The notes under the pieces are model-generated. The model did not search any database. It worked only from the letters and a program-made list of their open reading frames with translations, and was not told the origin of the DNA. From positions 1 to 5,991 of the forward strand of contig CAMPKR010000161.1 of NCBI GenBank assembly GCA_946887345.1: a stretch of 5,991 nt of DNA, in the 5' to 3' direction. A program made the translations under genes and the position numbers. This document shows, in pieces, positions 1 through 5,885 of this stretch (position 1 is the stretch's first letter; each line of letters begins with the position of its first letter). Origin of the DNA: an uncultured Bacteroidota bacterium (lineage in GTDB: Bacteria > Bacteroidota > Bacteroidia > Chitinophagales > Chitinophagaceae).

Positions 1-949
1 CTATGCATGGACATGGGCTCACGACAGTGTAATACTTGTAGATGGTGTTACCAACACGCCGGGTCCGCTGACTATCCGCTTTGATGAGGTAGGTACCTTC
101 CCAATAACATTAACTGTTGATAGCCTTGGTTGTAATACTACATTCACTTACAATGTAAGAGTAGCACCTATACCTGGTGCAACGATAAGCATGCCGACTG
201 ACGTATGTATAGGTGATAGTGTAACGGTGGGACTTGGCGATTACAACCAGGCACTGACAACCTTTGCCTGGGATTTTGACGGAGGCCTTAATGTGCTGAA
301 CCACATAAACGAAGGACCTTACCAGGTACAGTGGAACACGCCGGGCATACACATAATAGAAGCTGTAGTAGGCAACGGTGCCTGCGAAACCGCCTTTGTT
401 GATACCGTGCTGGTGCACAACTACCCTAGCGCCAGGTTCACTCTGGCTGAGCCTGCCAGCTCAATATGCGTAGGTGACAGCCTGAGACTGGCCGCTATAG
501 ATAACAACGGTCTGTACTCTTACGAGTGGGCGCCTGCATCCTTCTTCAACCAAAGCAATAATTATGCTCCTGTGGTGAATGCCTATGTAAGAGCTGCAGA
601 ATATGTAACACTGACGGTGGCAACACCATGGGGTTGCAGTGCAACTGAAACAGTATACCTGGATGCTCAGTCGTGCTGCACCGTGGCATTACCTAATGCC
701 TTTACACCAAACGGTGATGGCAAGAACGATATCTTCAGGCCTATAACACAGGGAAACCATGCGATAAAGCAGTTCCTGATTGTTGACCGCTGGGGCAAGA
801 AGGTGTATGAAAGCACCAAAATAAAAGAAGGCTGGAACGGAACCCTGAACGGCGAAGACCAGGATATAGGCACCTACTACTACATCTTCCGCTATATATG
901 CGAAGGCAAGACAATGGACCTGAAGGGTGAGGTGATACTGGTAAGATAA
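1..949 (+). CDS. T9SS type B sorting domain protein with PKD-like repeats (5' truncated by window edge)
   Basis: This is the C-terminal 315 residues of a larger secreted protein; the frame is open to the window edge, with the first full codon at base 2. Residues 225-315 of the fragment form the gliding-motility-associated / T9SS type B C-terminal domain (CHU_C, TIGR04131 style), shown by LPNAFTPNGDGKNDIF, then FLIVDRWGKKVYES, then GWNGTLNG and GTYYYIFRY. In this family the domain directs export across the outer membrane by the type IX system and ends up on the surface or in the medium. Upstream are PKD/Ig-like beta-sandwich repeats: FAWDFDGG followed by QVQWNTPGIHIIEAVVGNGAC is a classic PKD signature, and a second unit starts near ICVGDSLRL with YEWAPA. 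Each repeat carries a cysteine pair, common in these adhesin-like proteins. The N-terminal signal peptide and any catalytic domain lie outside the window, so the specific role (adhesin, scaffold or enzyme) is unknown. A hairpin terminator follows the stop. Confidence 0.93.
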   Translation, partial: YAWTWAHDSVILVDGVTNTPGPLTIRFDEVGTFPITLTVDSLGCNTTFTYNVRVAPIPGATISMPTDVCIGDSVTVGLGDYNQALTTFAWDFDGGLNVLNHINEGPYQVQWNTPGIHIIEAVVGNGACETAFVDTVLVHNYPSARFTLAEPASSICVGDSLRLAAIDNNGLYSYEWAPASFFNQSNNYAPVVNAYVRAAEYVTLTVATPWGCSATETVYLDAQSCCTVALPNAFTPNGDGKNDIFRPITQGNHAIKQFLIVDRWGKKVYESTKIKEGWNGTLNGEDQDIGTYYYIFRYICEGKTMDLKGEVILVR

Positions 950-969
950 AACAAAGAAAAAAAATAATT

Positions 970-996
970 GAAAGCCCCTTTCGCGAGGGGCTTTTC
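970..996 (+). terminator. Rho-independent terminator after the T9SS cargo gene
   Basis: A 9-bp perfect stem, AAAGCCCCT (971-979) with AGGGGCTTT (986-994), encloses a 6-base loop and ends in a short T run (992-995). It begins 21 bases after the stop codon at 949. On the opposite strand the stem is followed by a T-rich stretch (complement of 953-964), so it could work in both directions, but no minus-strand gene is seen here that would need it. Confidence 0.8.
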
Positions 997-1049
997 GTAT
1001 GTCTATAATATTTGTCAATGAGCTCCGTTATTAACTTAATCGAAAGCAT

Positions 1050-1577
1050 ATGAAAGTCATCTTGTTTTTATCCGTTCTTTTCCCACAGCTATGCTCTGCA
1101 CAGAAGCCGGTTGTAGATGATACAGACACCGCTACCGGCAGACAGGTGAAAGAAACTGAATGGATAAAAATGCGCTGCAAGGACAGAAGTGTGCTGCTCA
1201 TAAAAGTAAGACGCGTGAACGATGATATACGGATCTATCACAGGAGCCGTTTGCATGGAAAAAGCGAAGACGCCGCATGTCATGATGTGGATATAGCACT
1301 GTACTTTGACAAGGCAGGTTCTTTTGAGCTGCCCTCAGAACAAATGAACTTTGTGACTGCCGAAAGAAGCGGTTGGAAATTCAATACGGGTGAAAGGACT
1401 AAGTGGGAAGAACCGGATGCTATACCAACGAGCAAGCTATCGCAGGGACAAATAGACACTATTCAAAATTATAAGCTAACTGCGTTCCAGATATGCTTCT
1501 TCGGCAAGCCGATACGCACGGAACTGAAAGAAAAAGACCGGGAGCACTTAAGCAAATGCATAAAAGCTGTGATGTAG
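1050..1577 (+). CDS. Small secreted protein of unknown function
   Basis: A 175-residue protein I do not recognise. Residues 1-17 look like a signal peptide: K2, a hydrophobic core VILFLSVLF, and a plausible signal peptidase I site after CSA (residues 15-17), giving a mature protein starting QKPVVDD. C15 is not in a lipobox because PQL precedes it, so export to the periplasm or beyond as a soluble protein is more likely than lipidation. The mature part has four cysteines (C43, C77, C149, C170), enough for two disulfides, and is highly charged, with no visible repeat or catalytic motif. The ATG at 1050 is the natural start because the signal peptide begins there; its leader is A/T-rich with no Shine-Dalgarno site. 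A weak -7-like sequence AATATTTG (1007-1014, one mismatch to TAnnTTTG) lies upstream without a clear -33 box. The preceding terminator suggests a separate transcript. Confidence 0.82.
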   Translation: MKVILFLSVLFPQLCSAQKPVVDDTDTATGRQVKETEWIKMRCKDRSVLLIKVRRVNDDIRIYHRSRLHGKSEDAACHDVDIALYFDKAGSFELPSEQMNFVTAERSGWKFNTGERTKWEEPDAIPTSKLSQGQIDTIQNYKLTAFQICFFGKPIRTELKEKDREHLSKCIKAVM

Positions 1578-1588
1578 GAAAATCCTAC
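1574..1588. repeat. Perfect short palindrome spanning two convergent stop codons
   Basis: GTAGGA (1574-1579) and TCCTAC (1583-1588) are perfect inverted copies around AAA. The left arm contains the TAG stop of the plus-strand secreted protein (1575-1577), and the right arm contains the TAG stop of the minus-strand 44-residue ORF (1587-1585). A 6-bp stem with a 3-base loop and no adjacent T run on either strand is at best a weak bidirectional terminator. Confidence 0.5.
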
Positions 1589-1719
1589 GATACTCTTTTC
1601 CTGTTCCTTATTTTCAGATAAAGAGCATTTGCGCCAATAACCAACAACCCACAGGCAACGATAATTCCAAGCATCGGCAACCAGTTACCGCCGGGCCCGG
1701 CGAGAATGACAGTCAGCAT
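1585..1719 (-). CDS. Predicted 44-residue single-pass membrane protein
   Basis: On the minus strand an ATG at 1719-1717 opens a 44-codon frame ending in TAG at 1587-1585. The product begins MLTVILAGPGGNWLPMLG. It has one strongly hydrophobic segment at about residues 13-35 (through GIIVACGLLVIGANALYL) and a basic tail KIRNRKRVS, so it would sit in the inner membrane with the C-terminus in the cytoplasm by the positive-inside rule. An in-frame stop 21 bases upstream means 1719 is the first available ATG. It fills an otherwise empty gap between two genes, ends 7 bases past the convergent stop, and has a candidate promoter at the right distance (1769-1800). I do not recognise the family. The residue composition looks like a real small membrane protein, but so short an ORF could arise by chance. 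Confidence 0.6.
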   Translation of the reverse strand: MLTVILAGPGGNWLPMLGIIVACGLLVIGANALYLKIRNRKRVS

Positions 1720-1768
1720 ATAAGATGTTTTAGTCTCCTAAATTTAATCATTTCTGCTAATATTAAGC

Positions 1769-1800
1769 CAAATCAATATATATAGGTGCAGCCTTACAAA
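1769..1800 (-). promoter_or_regulatory. Candidate Bacteroidota promoter for the 44-residue ORF
   Basis: Read on the minus strand, TTTG (complement of 1797-1800) is followed after 20 bases by TTGATTTG (complement of 1769-1776), which matches the Bacteroidota -7 consensus TAnnTTTG at all fixed positions except one. Transcription would begin roughly at 1760-1764, leaving a leader of about 40 bases before the ATG at 1719. The element lies in the gap divergent from the L,D-transpeptidase gene. Confidence 0.4.
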
Positions 1801-1845
1801 TATCTTGAGTACTTTAGTGGCCCAATTATTTATTTCTCAGTATTG

Positions 1846-3129
1846 ATGCGTACGCTATTAAGGTATAGAATGGTTGTGATGTTGCTGGTAACTATGTTAC
1901 CAGGCAATATGGGTATGGCTGCCCCGGCTGCAGAAAAATTGAATTACCCCGAGCTCACCTATTCTTTTTATAAAAAGAAGGGAAACTTCTGGACGGCCGA
2001 TGACAGGAATGGAGCCGCACTGAGAAAAAAGCTGATATCGCTGGTCAATAAAAGCAGCTACAAAGGACTGAATAAGAAGAGGTATCACACAAGCTTGTTA
2101 CAAGCATTCCATGAAGGTGAGATCGCCCCCAGCAAGCAGGTGGAATATTACTTTGCTGATGCTGCTATCACTTACTGCAAAGATCTCGTAAAAGCACCAG
2201 AAATAAACAGCTGGCTGAGCTATGATGATGTTTCGCAAAAAAGCGGCTACAGGACAGACGAAAAGCTGATGCGCACGCTGCTGGAGGTAGATGACGATAA
2301 TGAGCTCGCAGAAGCCACTGCATCATTCGAACCGAGGGAAAGTCAATACTACGATCTGCTGGAAGGGTTGGCCCAGGAACTGAGGGCGAAAGAAAAAAGC
2401 CAGACGCGGATCAAGAAATTTAAAACCAGCCTGGTATACTACAGATGGATACACCATTTTAATTTTGATAAATACATAGTGGTGAATATAGCGTCAGCAA
2501 AACTGCGCTATTATGAGAATGAGGAGCAGCGGCTGATAATGAAGATAGTGGCAGGCGATACGCCAACGAGGACACCGCGCTTTGCGGCTTACTGCAACCA
2601 GTTGACGCTTTATCCTTACTGGCATGTGCCAAGGAGCATAGCTACCAAAGAGATACTACCCTTCTGCAAAGAAAACCAGGAGGATATAGCGGGGCTTGAC
2701 CTGCAGGTGCTGGACGCCAGCGGCCGCATAGTAGACCCAACGACTGTTAACTGGAAAAAATACAGCGCAAATAATCTGCCTTATAATTTCAGGCATGAAC
2801 CGGGATGTGATAACCCGCTGGGACTGATCAAATTTAACCTGACAGATCCGTTTGATATTTACCTGCACGATACTAACCTGAAACCTGTCTTTAAGCAGAA
2901 GAAGCGCTTCTACAGTCATGGTTGCGTGAGGCTGGAAAAGCCGGACGAACTCGCCAACATCTTCCTGGATGAAAAGCTGAGCCATGATTTCCTTACTGAC
3001 TGCCAACCAAATATGAAGCCGAGGGTGAAGACCTTTGACCCTGTGCCGGTTTTCGTGGTATATATGCCGGCGGAGGTGACCTCACCGGGGGCTGTTACCT
3101 TGTACAATGATGTTTACAAGCTGCTGTAG
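1846..3129 (+). CDS. L,D-transpeptidase, YcbB/LdtD-like (YkuD catalytic domain)
   Basis: A 427-residue periplasmic enzyme of the L,D-transpeptidase family, which forms 3-3 peptidoglycan cross-links or attaches proteins through a catalytic cysteine. The YkuD domain spans about residues 209-410: YIVVNIASAKLRYY opens it, followed by GDTPTRTPRF, YPYWHVPRSIATKEILP, PGCDNPLGLIKF, IYLHDT (H341) and the active-site motif SHGCVR with C360. These blocks in this order are typical of the YcbB/LdtD subgroup. Residues about 35-200 match its helical scaffold domain (FYKKKGNFW, YKGLNKKRYH, SWLSYDDV). It is shorter than E. coli YcbB (about 600 residues), and I see no separate peptidoglycan-binding domain. I chose ATG 1846 because it gives a standard signal peptide: basic MRTLLRYR, core MVVMLLVTML, and a cleavage site near GMA-AP. 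An in-frame GTG at 1786 would add 20 residues ahead of that signal and is less likely. A small membrane-protein gene follows after 62 bases and may be co-transcribed. Confidence 0.93.
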   Translation: MRTLLRYRMVVMLLVTMLPGNMGMAAPAAEKLNYPELTYSFYKKKGNFWTADDRNGAALRKKLISLVNKSSYKGLNKKRYHTSLLQAFHEGEIAPSKQVEYYFADAAITYCKDLVKAPEINSWLSYDDVSQKSGYRTDEKLMRTLLEVDDDNELAEATASFEPRESQYYDLLEGLAQELRAKEKSQTRIKKFKTSLVYYRWIHHFNFDKYIVVNIASAKLRYYENEEQRLIMKIVAGDTPTRTPRFAAYCNQLTLYPYWHVPRSIATKEILPFCKENQEDIAGLDLQVLDASGRIVDPTTVNWKKYSANNLPYNFRHEPGCDNPLGLIKFNLTDPFDIYLHDTNLKPVFKQKKRFYSHGCVRLEKPDELANIFLDEKLSHDFLTDCQPNMKPRVKTFDPVPVFVVYMPAEVTSPGAVTLYNDVYKLL

Positions 3130-3191
3130 ACTACTTGCTTTTATATAATATTATCCCTAACTTGTATCCTCTGGTATTAATTCCCGGGTAA

Positions 3192-3512
3192 ATGCAGGCA
3201 TCTTTAACGAAGGACATACTCAGCTTACTGAGCAAAGGGCAACGGCGGGAGCAGATAATAAACGATCTGCTGGCAAGGGGTCATGACGAGTATTTCGTAA
3301 AAGAGATAGTGAATGAAGCTATTAAAATCAGGAACGCAAAAATGCGCTCACAGGCCATGAGCCTGGTCTTAGCCGGTGGAATTCTATGCCTTCTCAGTTG
3401 CATAGTTACGATGACTTCATCATTTTCCAACAGCAGTTTTCCTTTGGTGCTTTACGGCCTGACAACAGTGGGCATTGCCGTTATATTTATTGGCTTCGCT
3501 AAAATTTTCTAA
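3192..3512 (+). CDS. Small membrane protein with two transmembrane helices, unknown function
   Basis: A 106-residue protein of unknown function. Residues 5-50 form an amphipathic, probably helical cytoplasmic segment (ILSLLSKGQRREQIINDLLARG, then EYFVKEIVNEAIKIRNAK), whose spacing recalls short three-helix recognition modules in which a 'G-x-x-x-x-x-I-x-x-x-L-x-x-x-G' pattern recurs. Two hydrophobic segments follow, at about 56-75 and 84-104, ending at the C-terminal KIF, so both termini should face the cytoplasm. No signal peptide precedes the first helix. ATG 3192 is the only reasonable start, with no Shine-Dalgarno site. It lies 62 bases downstream of the L,D-transpeptidase in the same direction, possibly in one transcript. 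Its TAA stop overlaps the stop codon of the convergent hydrolase gene by 4 bases. Confidence 0.8.
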   Translation: MQASLTKDILSLLSKGQRREQIINDLLARGHDEYFVKEIVNEAIKIRNAKMRSQAMSLVLAGGILCLLSCIVTMTSSFSNSSFPLVLYGLTTVGIAVIFIGFAKIF

Positions 3513-4480
3513 CCGGCTACTCTCCGTTTCTTTTGTTGCTGCGCAACAAGGTAAGTTGTTGCCAGTGCAGCTATGCCCAGGCCTATCATCAGCCATAGCG
3601 CCCGGTTGGTCTTTTCTGCCGGTGGCACGTAGCGCACGCCATAGGCGTCGGCCACCGCAGGCTCGCGGAGATACCTACCCTTTCTTGGCAAGCCATCTAC
3701 TTCAAAATGAAGGGCCAGGTTGGTGAGCCCGATCTTCATCTCATCGCCTTGCATAGGCCTACCATGACCGGCCGCCACTACGCTTGGGTTAAGATCTGCC
3801 AGGCGCCTTACGGAATTACGCGCGGCTTCCCAATCGTAAGTGAAATATTTCGGAGGACCTGATATGCGCCTTGTCTGCTTCATAACTGACATTGCTGATT
3901 CAGACTTGGTAGTAACGAATGCATCGCCTGCTATCAATACTTTATCCCTTTCCCGGAAAAGAGAAATATGGCCGGGCGAATGTCCGGGAGTGTATACATA
4001 TTTCCAACCCGGCAGGCCGGGAACAGATTCATCAGGGGGAAGTATATGAAGATGTTCTTCTACATTGATAGCCTTACGGGGATACACCCAGGACATGGAC
4101 GACATCAATCCGCCACCCACTGAAGGATCGGGGGGAGGATATGAAGATCTGCCCGTGAGATACGGTAATTCCAGGTAGTGCACGTATACCGGAACATGCC
4201 AGTCATCGGCGAGGCGCTTGAGGGAGCCTGTGTGATCAAAATGGCCATGCGTGAGTACGATGGCTGAGGGCTTGCTGTCCTCCCCGAAAAGAGAGGCTGC
4301 CATTTTCTTTATTCTCGCATACGACGACCTGAGGCCTGTATCAACTAATACCCAGGAATCATCTTCTGGGTTCCTGATCATATACATATTCACAAAGATG
4401 TCTTTGGTTCCCCAAATGTCCTTTGCTACCTGGAAGTAAAGGGATTGTTTCTCTTTACTGGGAGGAACTTGTTCTTTCAT
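3509..4480 (-). CDS. MBL-fold metallo-hydrolase with C-terminal transmembrane anchor
   Basis: A 323-residue metallo-beta-lactamase-fold hydrolase. The metal-binding set is complete: THGHFDH gives H78, H80, D82 and H83, TPGHSPGH gives H167, AGDAF gives D186, and AAGHGRPM gives H239, so a dinuclear metal site and hydrolase activity are expected. The insert YPPPDPSVGGG (114-124), the SGPPKYFTYDW block (207-217) and a late GVRYVPP motif mark a subgroup usually annotated only as 'MBL fold metallo-hydrolase'; its substrate is unknown to me, with lactonase or glyoxalase II-like thioesterase possible by fold. A hydrophobic helix at about 294-312 (ALWLMIGLGIAALATTYLV) precedes the basic tail QQQKKRR. 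With no signal peptide, this suggests a tail-anchored protein whose catalytic domain faces the side opposite the basic tail, or a cytoplasmic enzyme held at the membrane; topology is uncertain. The start at 4480 is the only ATG before LYFQVAKDIWG. Its stop overlaps the convergent small membrane gene. Confidence 0.9.
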   Translation of the reverse strand: MKEQVPPSKEKQSLYFQVAKDIWGTKDIFVNMYMIRNPEDDSWVLVDTGLRSSYARIKKMAASLFGEDSKPSAIVLTHGHFDHTGSLKRLADDWHVPVYVHYLELPYLTGRSSYPPPDPSVGGGLMSSMSWVYPRKAINVEEHLHILPPDESVPGLPGWKYVYTPGHSPGHISLFRERDKVLIAGDAFVTTKSESAMSVMKQTRRISGPPKYFTYDWEAARNSVRRLADLNPSVVAAGHGRPMQGDEMKIGLTNLALHFEVDGLPRKGRYLREPAVADAYGVRYVPPAEKTNRALWLMIGLGIAALATTYLVAQQQKKRRVAG

Positions 4481-4510
4481 GATAGTGATTTTAATGCTAT
4501 TGTCATGAAA
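4475..4510. repeat. Inverted repeat covering the hydrolase start codon
   Basis: TTTCATGA (4475-4482) and TCATGAAA (4503-4510) are perfect 8-base inverted copies, and an inner ATAG/CTAT pair (4482-4485 and 4497-4500) extends the stem with a small bulge. In the hydrolase transcript the right arm contains the AUG, so a hairpin would bury the start codon; as DNA the same symmetry could be an operator. A -7-like TAGCTTTC (complement of 4507-4514, one mismatch to TAnnTTTG) overlaps the distal arm, but no -33 box is seen. If transcription starts just after it, the full RNA stem would not form and the operator reading would be favoured. Confidence 0.35.
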
Positions 4511-4531
4511 GCTATAAAAACGTGCCAGCCA

Positions 4532-4556
4532 CAGTGGCAGTGGGCAGTTGCAGTTA
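4532..4556. repeat. Short degenerate heptad repeat (GGCAGTT-like)
   Basis: Between the hydrolase and rnpB the sequence runs GGCAGTG (4536-4542), GGCAGTT (4543-4549), GCAGTTA (4550-4556), preceded by a related CAGTG at 4532-4536. It can also be read as two CAGTGG units followed by two GCAGTT units. It is non-coding. Longer arrays of this heptad are, from memory, common in intergenic DNA of Bacteroidota, and this looks like a short or decayed example. Confidence 0.45.
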
Positions 4557-4581
4557 ATAATTCTTAAGTATTTCGTCTGGA

Positions 4582-4602
4582 AGCCCCTTTAGGGGTTGGG
4601 GC
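4582..4602. repeat. GC-rich inverted repeat, probable interspersed intergenic element
   Basis: CCCCT/AGGGG (4584-4588 and 4591-4595) and, alternatively, GCCCC/GGGGC (4583-4587 and 4598-4602) make two competing stems. It shares the string AAGCCCCTTT with the terminator at 970-996. I recognise the string (CCCCAACCCC followed by TAAAGGGG on the other strand) as a type widely scattered between genes in this phylum, though that is from memory. Neither strand has a T run directly after the stem, so it is not called a terminator. Confidence 0.45.
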
Positions 4603-4630
4603 AAAAAAGAACGCCGGGACAAAACCGGCG
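4603..4630 (-). terminator. Rho-independent terminator of rnpB
   Basis: Read on the minus strand, a 6-bp all-GC stem CGCCGG / CCGGCG (complement of 4625-4630 and 4612-4617) with a 7-base loop TTTTGTC is followed at once by TTCTTTTTT (complement of 4603-4611). It sits about 20 bases past the expected 3' end of the RNase P RNA and is oriented to end that transcript. Confidence 0.88.
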
Positions 4631-4650
4631 CTCGCATCATTTAACCAAAA

Positions 4651-5021
4651 CAACTACAAACCTATAAGCCGGATTCTGTAACCCCGGATGGTCCCGGGGT
4701 GGCTATCATTTATCTGGGATGCTGCTCACGCATCACCTCTAGCTGTCAACCCATGTGCATCGGCCGAACCAGCCTCAATCGCACACTTACTTGACATTTC
4801 AGCGCGTAAGGTTTACCCCTTTACATTGTTACCATTATAAAGTGTAGGCTCTTACTCTACATTTTCACCCTTACCTCCAAACAAGTTGGGATGGCGGTTA
4901 TTTTCTGTGGCACTATCTGTTCCCGCTTTCACGGGACCCGGCAGTTAGCCGGTACGCTGCTCTTTGCTGTCCGGACTTTCCTCCCGTACTTTCATACGAG
5001 CGATAACCCAGCCTGTAGTCA
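4651..5021 (-). ncRNA. rnpB: RNase P RNA component (bacterial type A-like)
   Basis: The catalytic RNA of ribonuclease P, which removes 5' leaders from pre-tRNAs. On the minus strand the universal 5' block GAGGAAAGTCCGGACA is the complement of 4968-4983, and the 3' block ACAGAATCCGGCTTAT is the complement of 4664-4679; these form the P4 core. Between them are other conserved pieces: CACAGAAAATAACCGCC, GGTAAGGGTGAAAATG, AGAGTAAGAGC, GGTAAACC, and CCAGATAAATGATAGCC (complement of 4701-4717). The ends come from helix P1: GACTACA (complement of 5014-5020) pairs with TGTAGTT (complement of 4652-4658), including one G-U pair. This gives about 370 nt, a normal length. Exact ends may be off by a few bases. 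It has its own promoter and terminator and is divergent from the lipoprotein gene at 5116. Confidence 0.97.
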
Positions 5022-5024
5022 CTA

Positions 5025-5058
5025 CAAAATTACGCAATAAAATACCTTCACGGCACAA
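5025..5058 (-). promoter_or_regulatory. rnpB promoter, Bacteroidota type
   Basis: Read on the minus strand, TTG (complement of 5056-5058) is followed after 23 bases by TAATTTTG (complement of 5025-5032), a perfect match to the Bacteroidota -7 consensus TAnnTTTG. Transcription starting 4-6 bases further on falls at about 5019-5021, exactly where helix P1 of the RNase P RNA begins, so promoter and RNA end support each other. The spacing is at the long end of the reported range. Confidence 0.75.
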
Positions 5059-5115
5059 GGTCTTGGTATGAATTTTGTCATTTAACATTTTAAACTCATC
5101 ATTAACAAACACAAA

Positions 5116-5883
5116 ATGAACGGTATGAGGATCTTAACTCTGATTTTAGCGGCCAGTTGCCTTTTTTTGTCGTCATGTTCCAGGTATTATTACAAACCGA
5201 ATGCAATTAACACTCCAATGTTCACTGATGGTATGCAAGCGCACATAGCAGGTGCAGCAAGTATAGGTGGTGATGATGAGGACAGAACAACTTTCGCCGA
5301 TCTGCAGGCATCATTTTCGCCAATAAAGCACCTTGGTATAATAGGTAACTACAGTACCTACAATTACAGTCCGTACTCCCCTGCCACTACTCCTGCACAC
5401 GCGTATATTATCGAGGGCGGCCTTGGCGGATACTACGCAAGTGGTGGTAAAAAAGTGAAATTGGTAGTGGAACTCTATGGCGGTTTGGGCAAAGGCGAAC
5501 TAAAAAGCGATGTAGACGTGGACCTTACAAGATATTTTATTCAGCCGGGTATAGGCATGCGGTCGCCATGGGTAGATGCGGTATTCAATCTGCGCCTTGC
5601 TATGCTGAAATACTCTAACCTGGATGACAACGGCAGGGGAATAGGTTATCTGCAAGACCAAAACCTGGTCAACACAATGTATGCGAGAGGCATAACCAAT
5701 AGCACATACACGTTTGTGGAACCGGCGTTTACTATAAGAGGCGGATATAAGTTTGTAAAGGTGCAGATCCAGCTCGTAGGCTCGGTACCATTTGAGAGCG
5801 TAGCCTGGAACTATGATCCTATACGCTTTACAGTAGGCGTACACTTCGCGGTGGAAGATTTATTGGAGATGGCTAAGCCATAA
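5116..5883 (+). CDS. Predicted outer-membrane lipoprotein, beta-rich, unknown function
   Basis: A 255-residue protein with a lipoprotein signal: MNGMRILTLILAASCLFLSSC has a lipobox LSSC with C21 as the lipidation site. S22 and R23 follow the cysteine, so the acidic surface-export signal of some Bacteroidota lipoproteins is absent and a periplasm-facing outer-membrane location is more likely. The mature part is rich in alternating Tyr/Gly/aromatic strands. It starts with YYYKPNAINTPMF and has FADLQASFSPIKHLGIIGNYSTYN, GGLGGYYASGGKKVKLVVELYGGLGKGE and a distal FIQPGIG, a pattern I associate with a family of uncharacterised Bacteroidota proteins resembling small beta-barrels. No enzyme motif is visible. 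ATG 5116 follows an A-rich leader (AACAAACACAAA) with no Shine-Dalgarno site; M4 is an alternative start that would leave the signal intact. The gene is divergent from rnpB and converges on the methyltransferase with 2 bases between stops. Confidence 0.85.
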   Translation: MNGMRILTLILAASCLFLSSCSRYYYKPNAINTPMFTDGMQAHIAGAASIGGDDEDRTTFADLQASFSPIKHLGIIGNYSTYNYSPYSPATTPAHAYIIEGGLGGYYASGGKKVKLVVELYGGLGKGELKSDVDVDLTRYFIQPGIGMRSPWVDAVFNLRLAMLKYSNLDDNGRGIGYLQDQNLVNTMYARGITNSTYTFVEPAFTIRGGYKFVKVQIQLVGSVPFESVAWNYDPIRFTVGVHFAVEDLLEMAKP

Positions 5884-5885
5884 GA

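Noticed and set aside
689..1018. Minus-strand ORFs across the end of the T9SS cargo gene
   Set aside because: They lie antisense to a conserved sorting domain and cross the terminator hairpin; composition is not protein-like.
1050..1103. Lipobox at C15 of the secreted protein
   Set aside because: The residues before the cysteine are P-Q-L, which do not fit [LVI][ASTVI][GAS]C; a signal peptidase I site after CSA fits better.
3141..3154. TATAAT-like string and ATAATATTAT palindrome before the small membrane-protein gene
   Set aside because: Bacteroidota primary promoters use TAnnTTTG rather than TATAAT, no -33 box is placed correctly, and A/T palindromes of 10 bases are common by chance.
3475..3726. 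Plus-strand ORF overlapping the hydrolase gene
   Set aside because: It is antisense to a well-supported MBL-fold coding region, has arginine/proline-rich nonsense composition and matches no family I know.
4582..4602. GC-rich hairpin considered as the terminator of rnpB or of a plus-strand gene
   Set aside because: No T run follows it on either strand; the adjacent stem at 4612-4630 with its T tract is the proper rnpB terminator.
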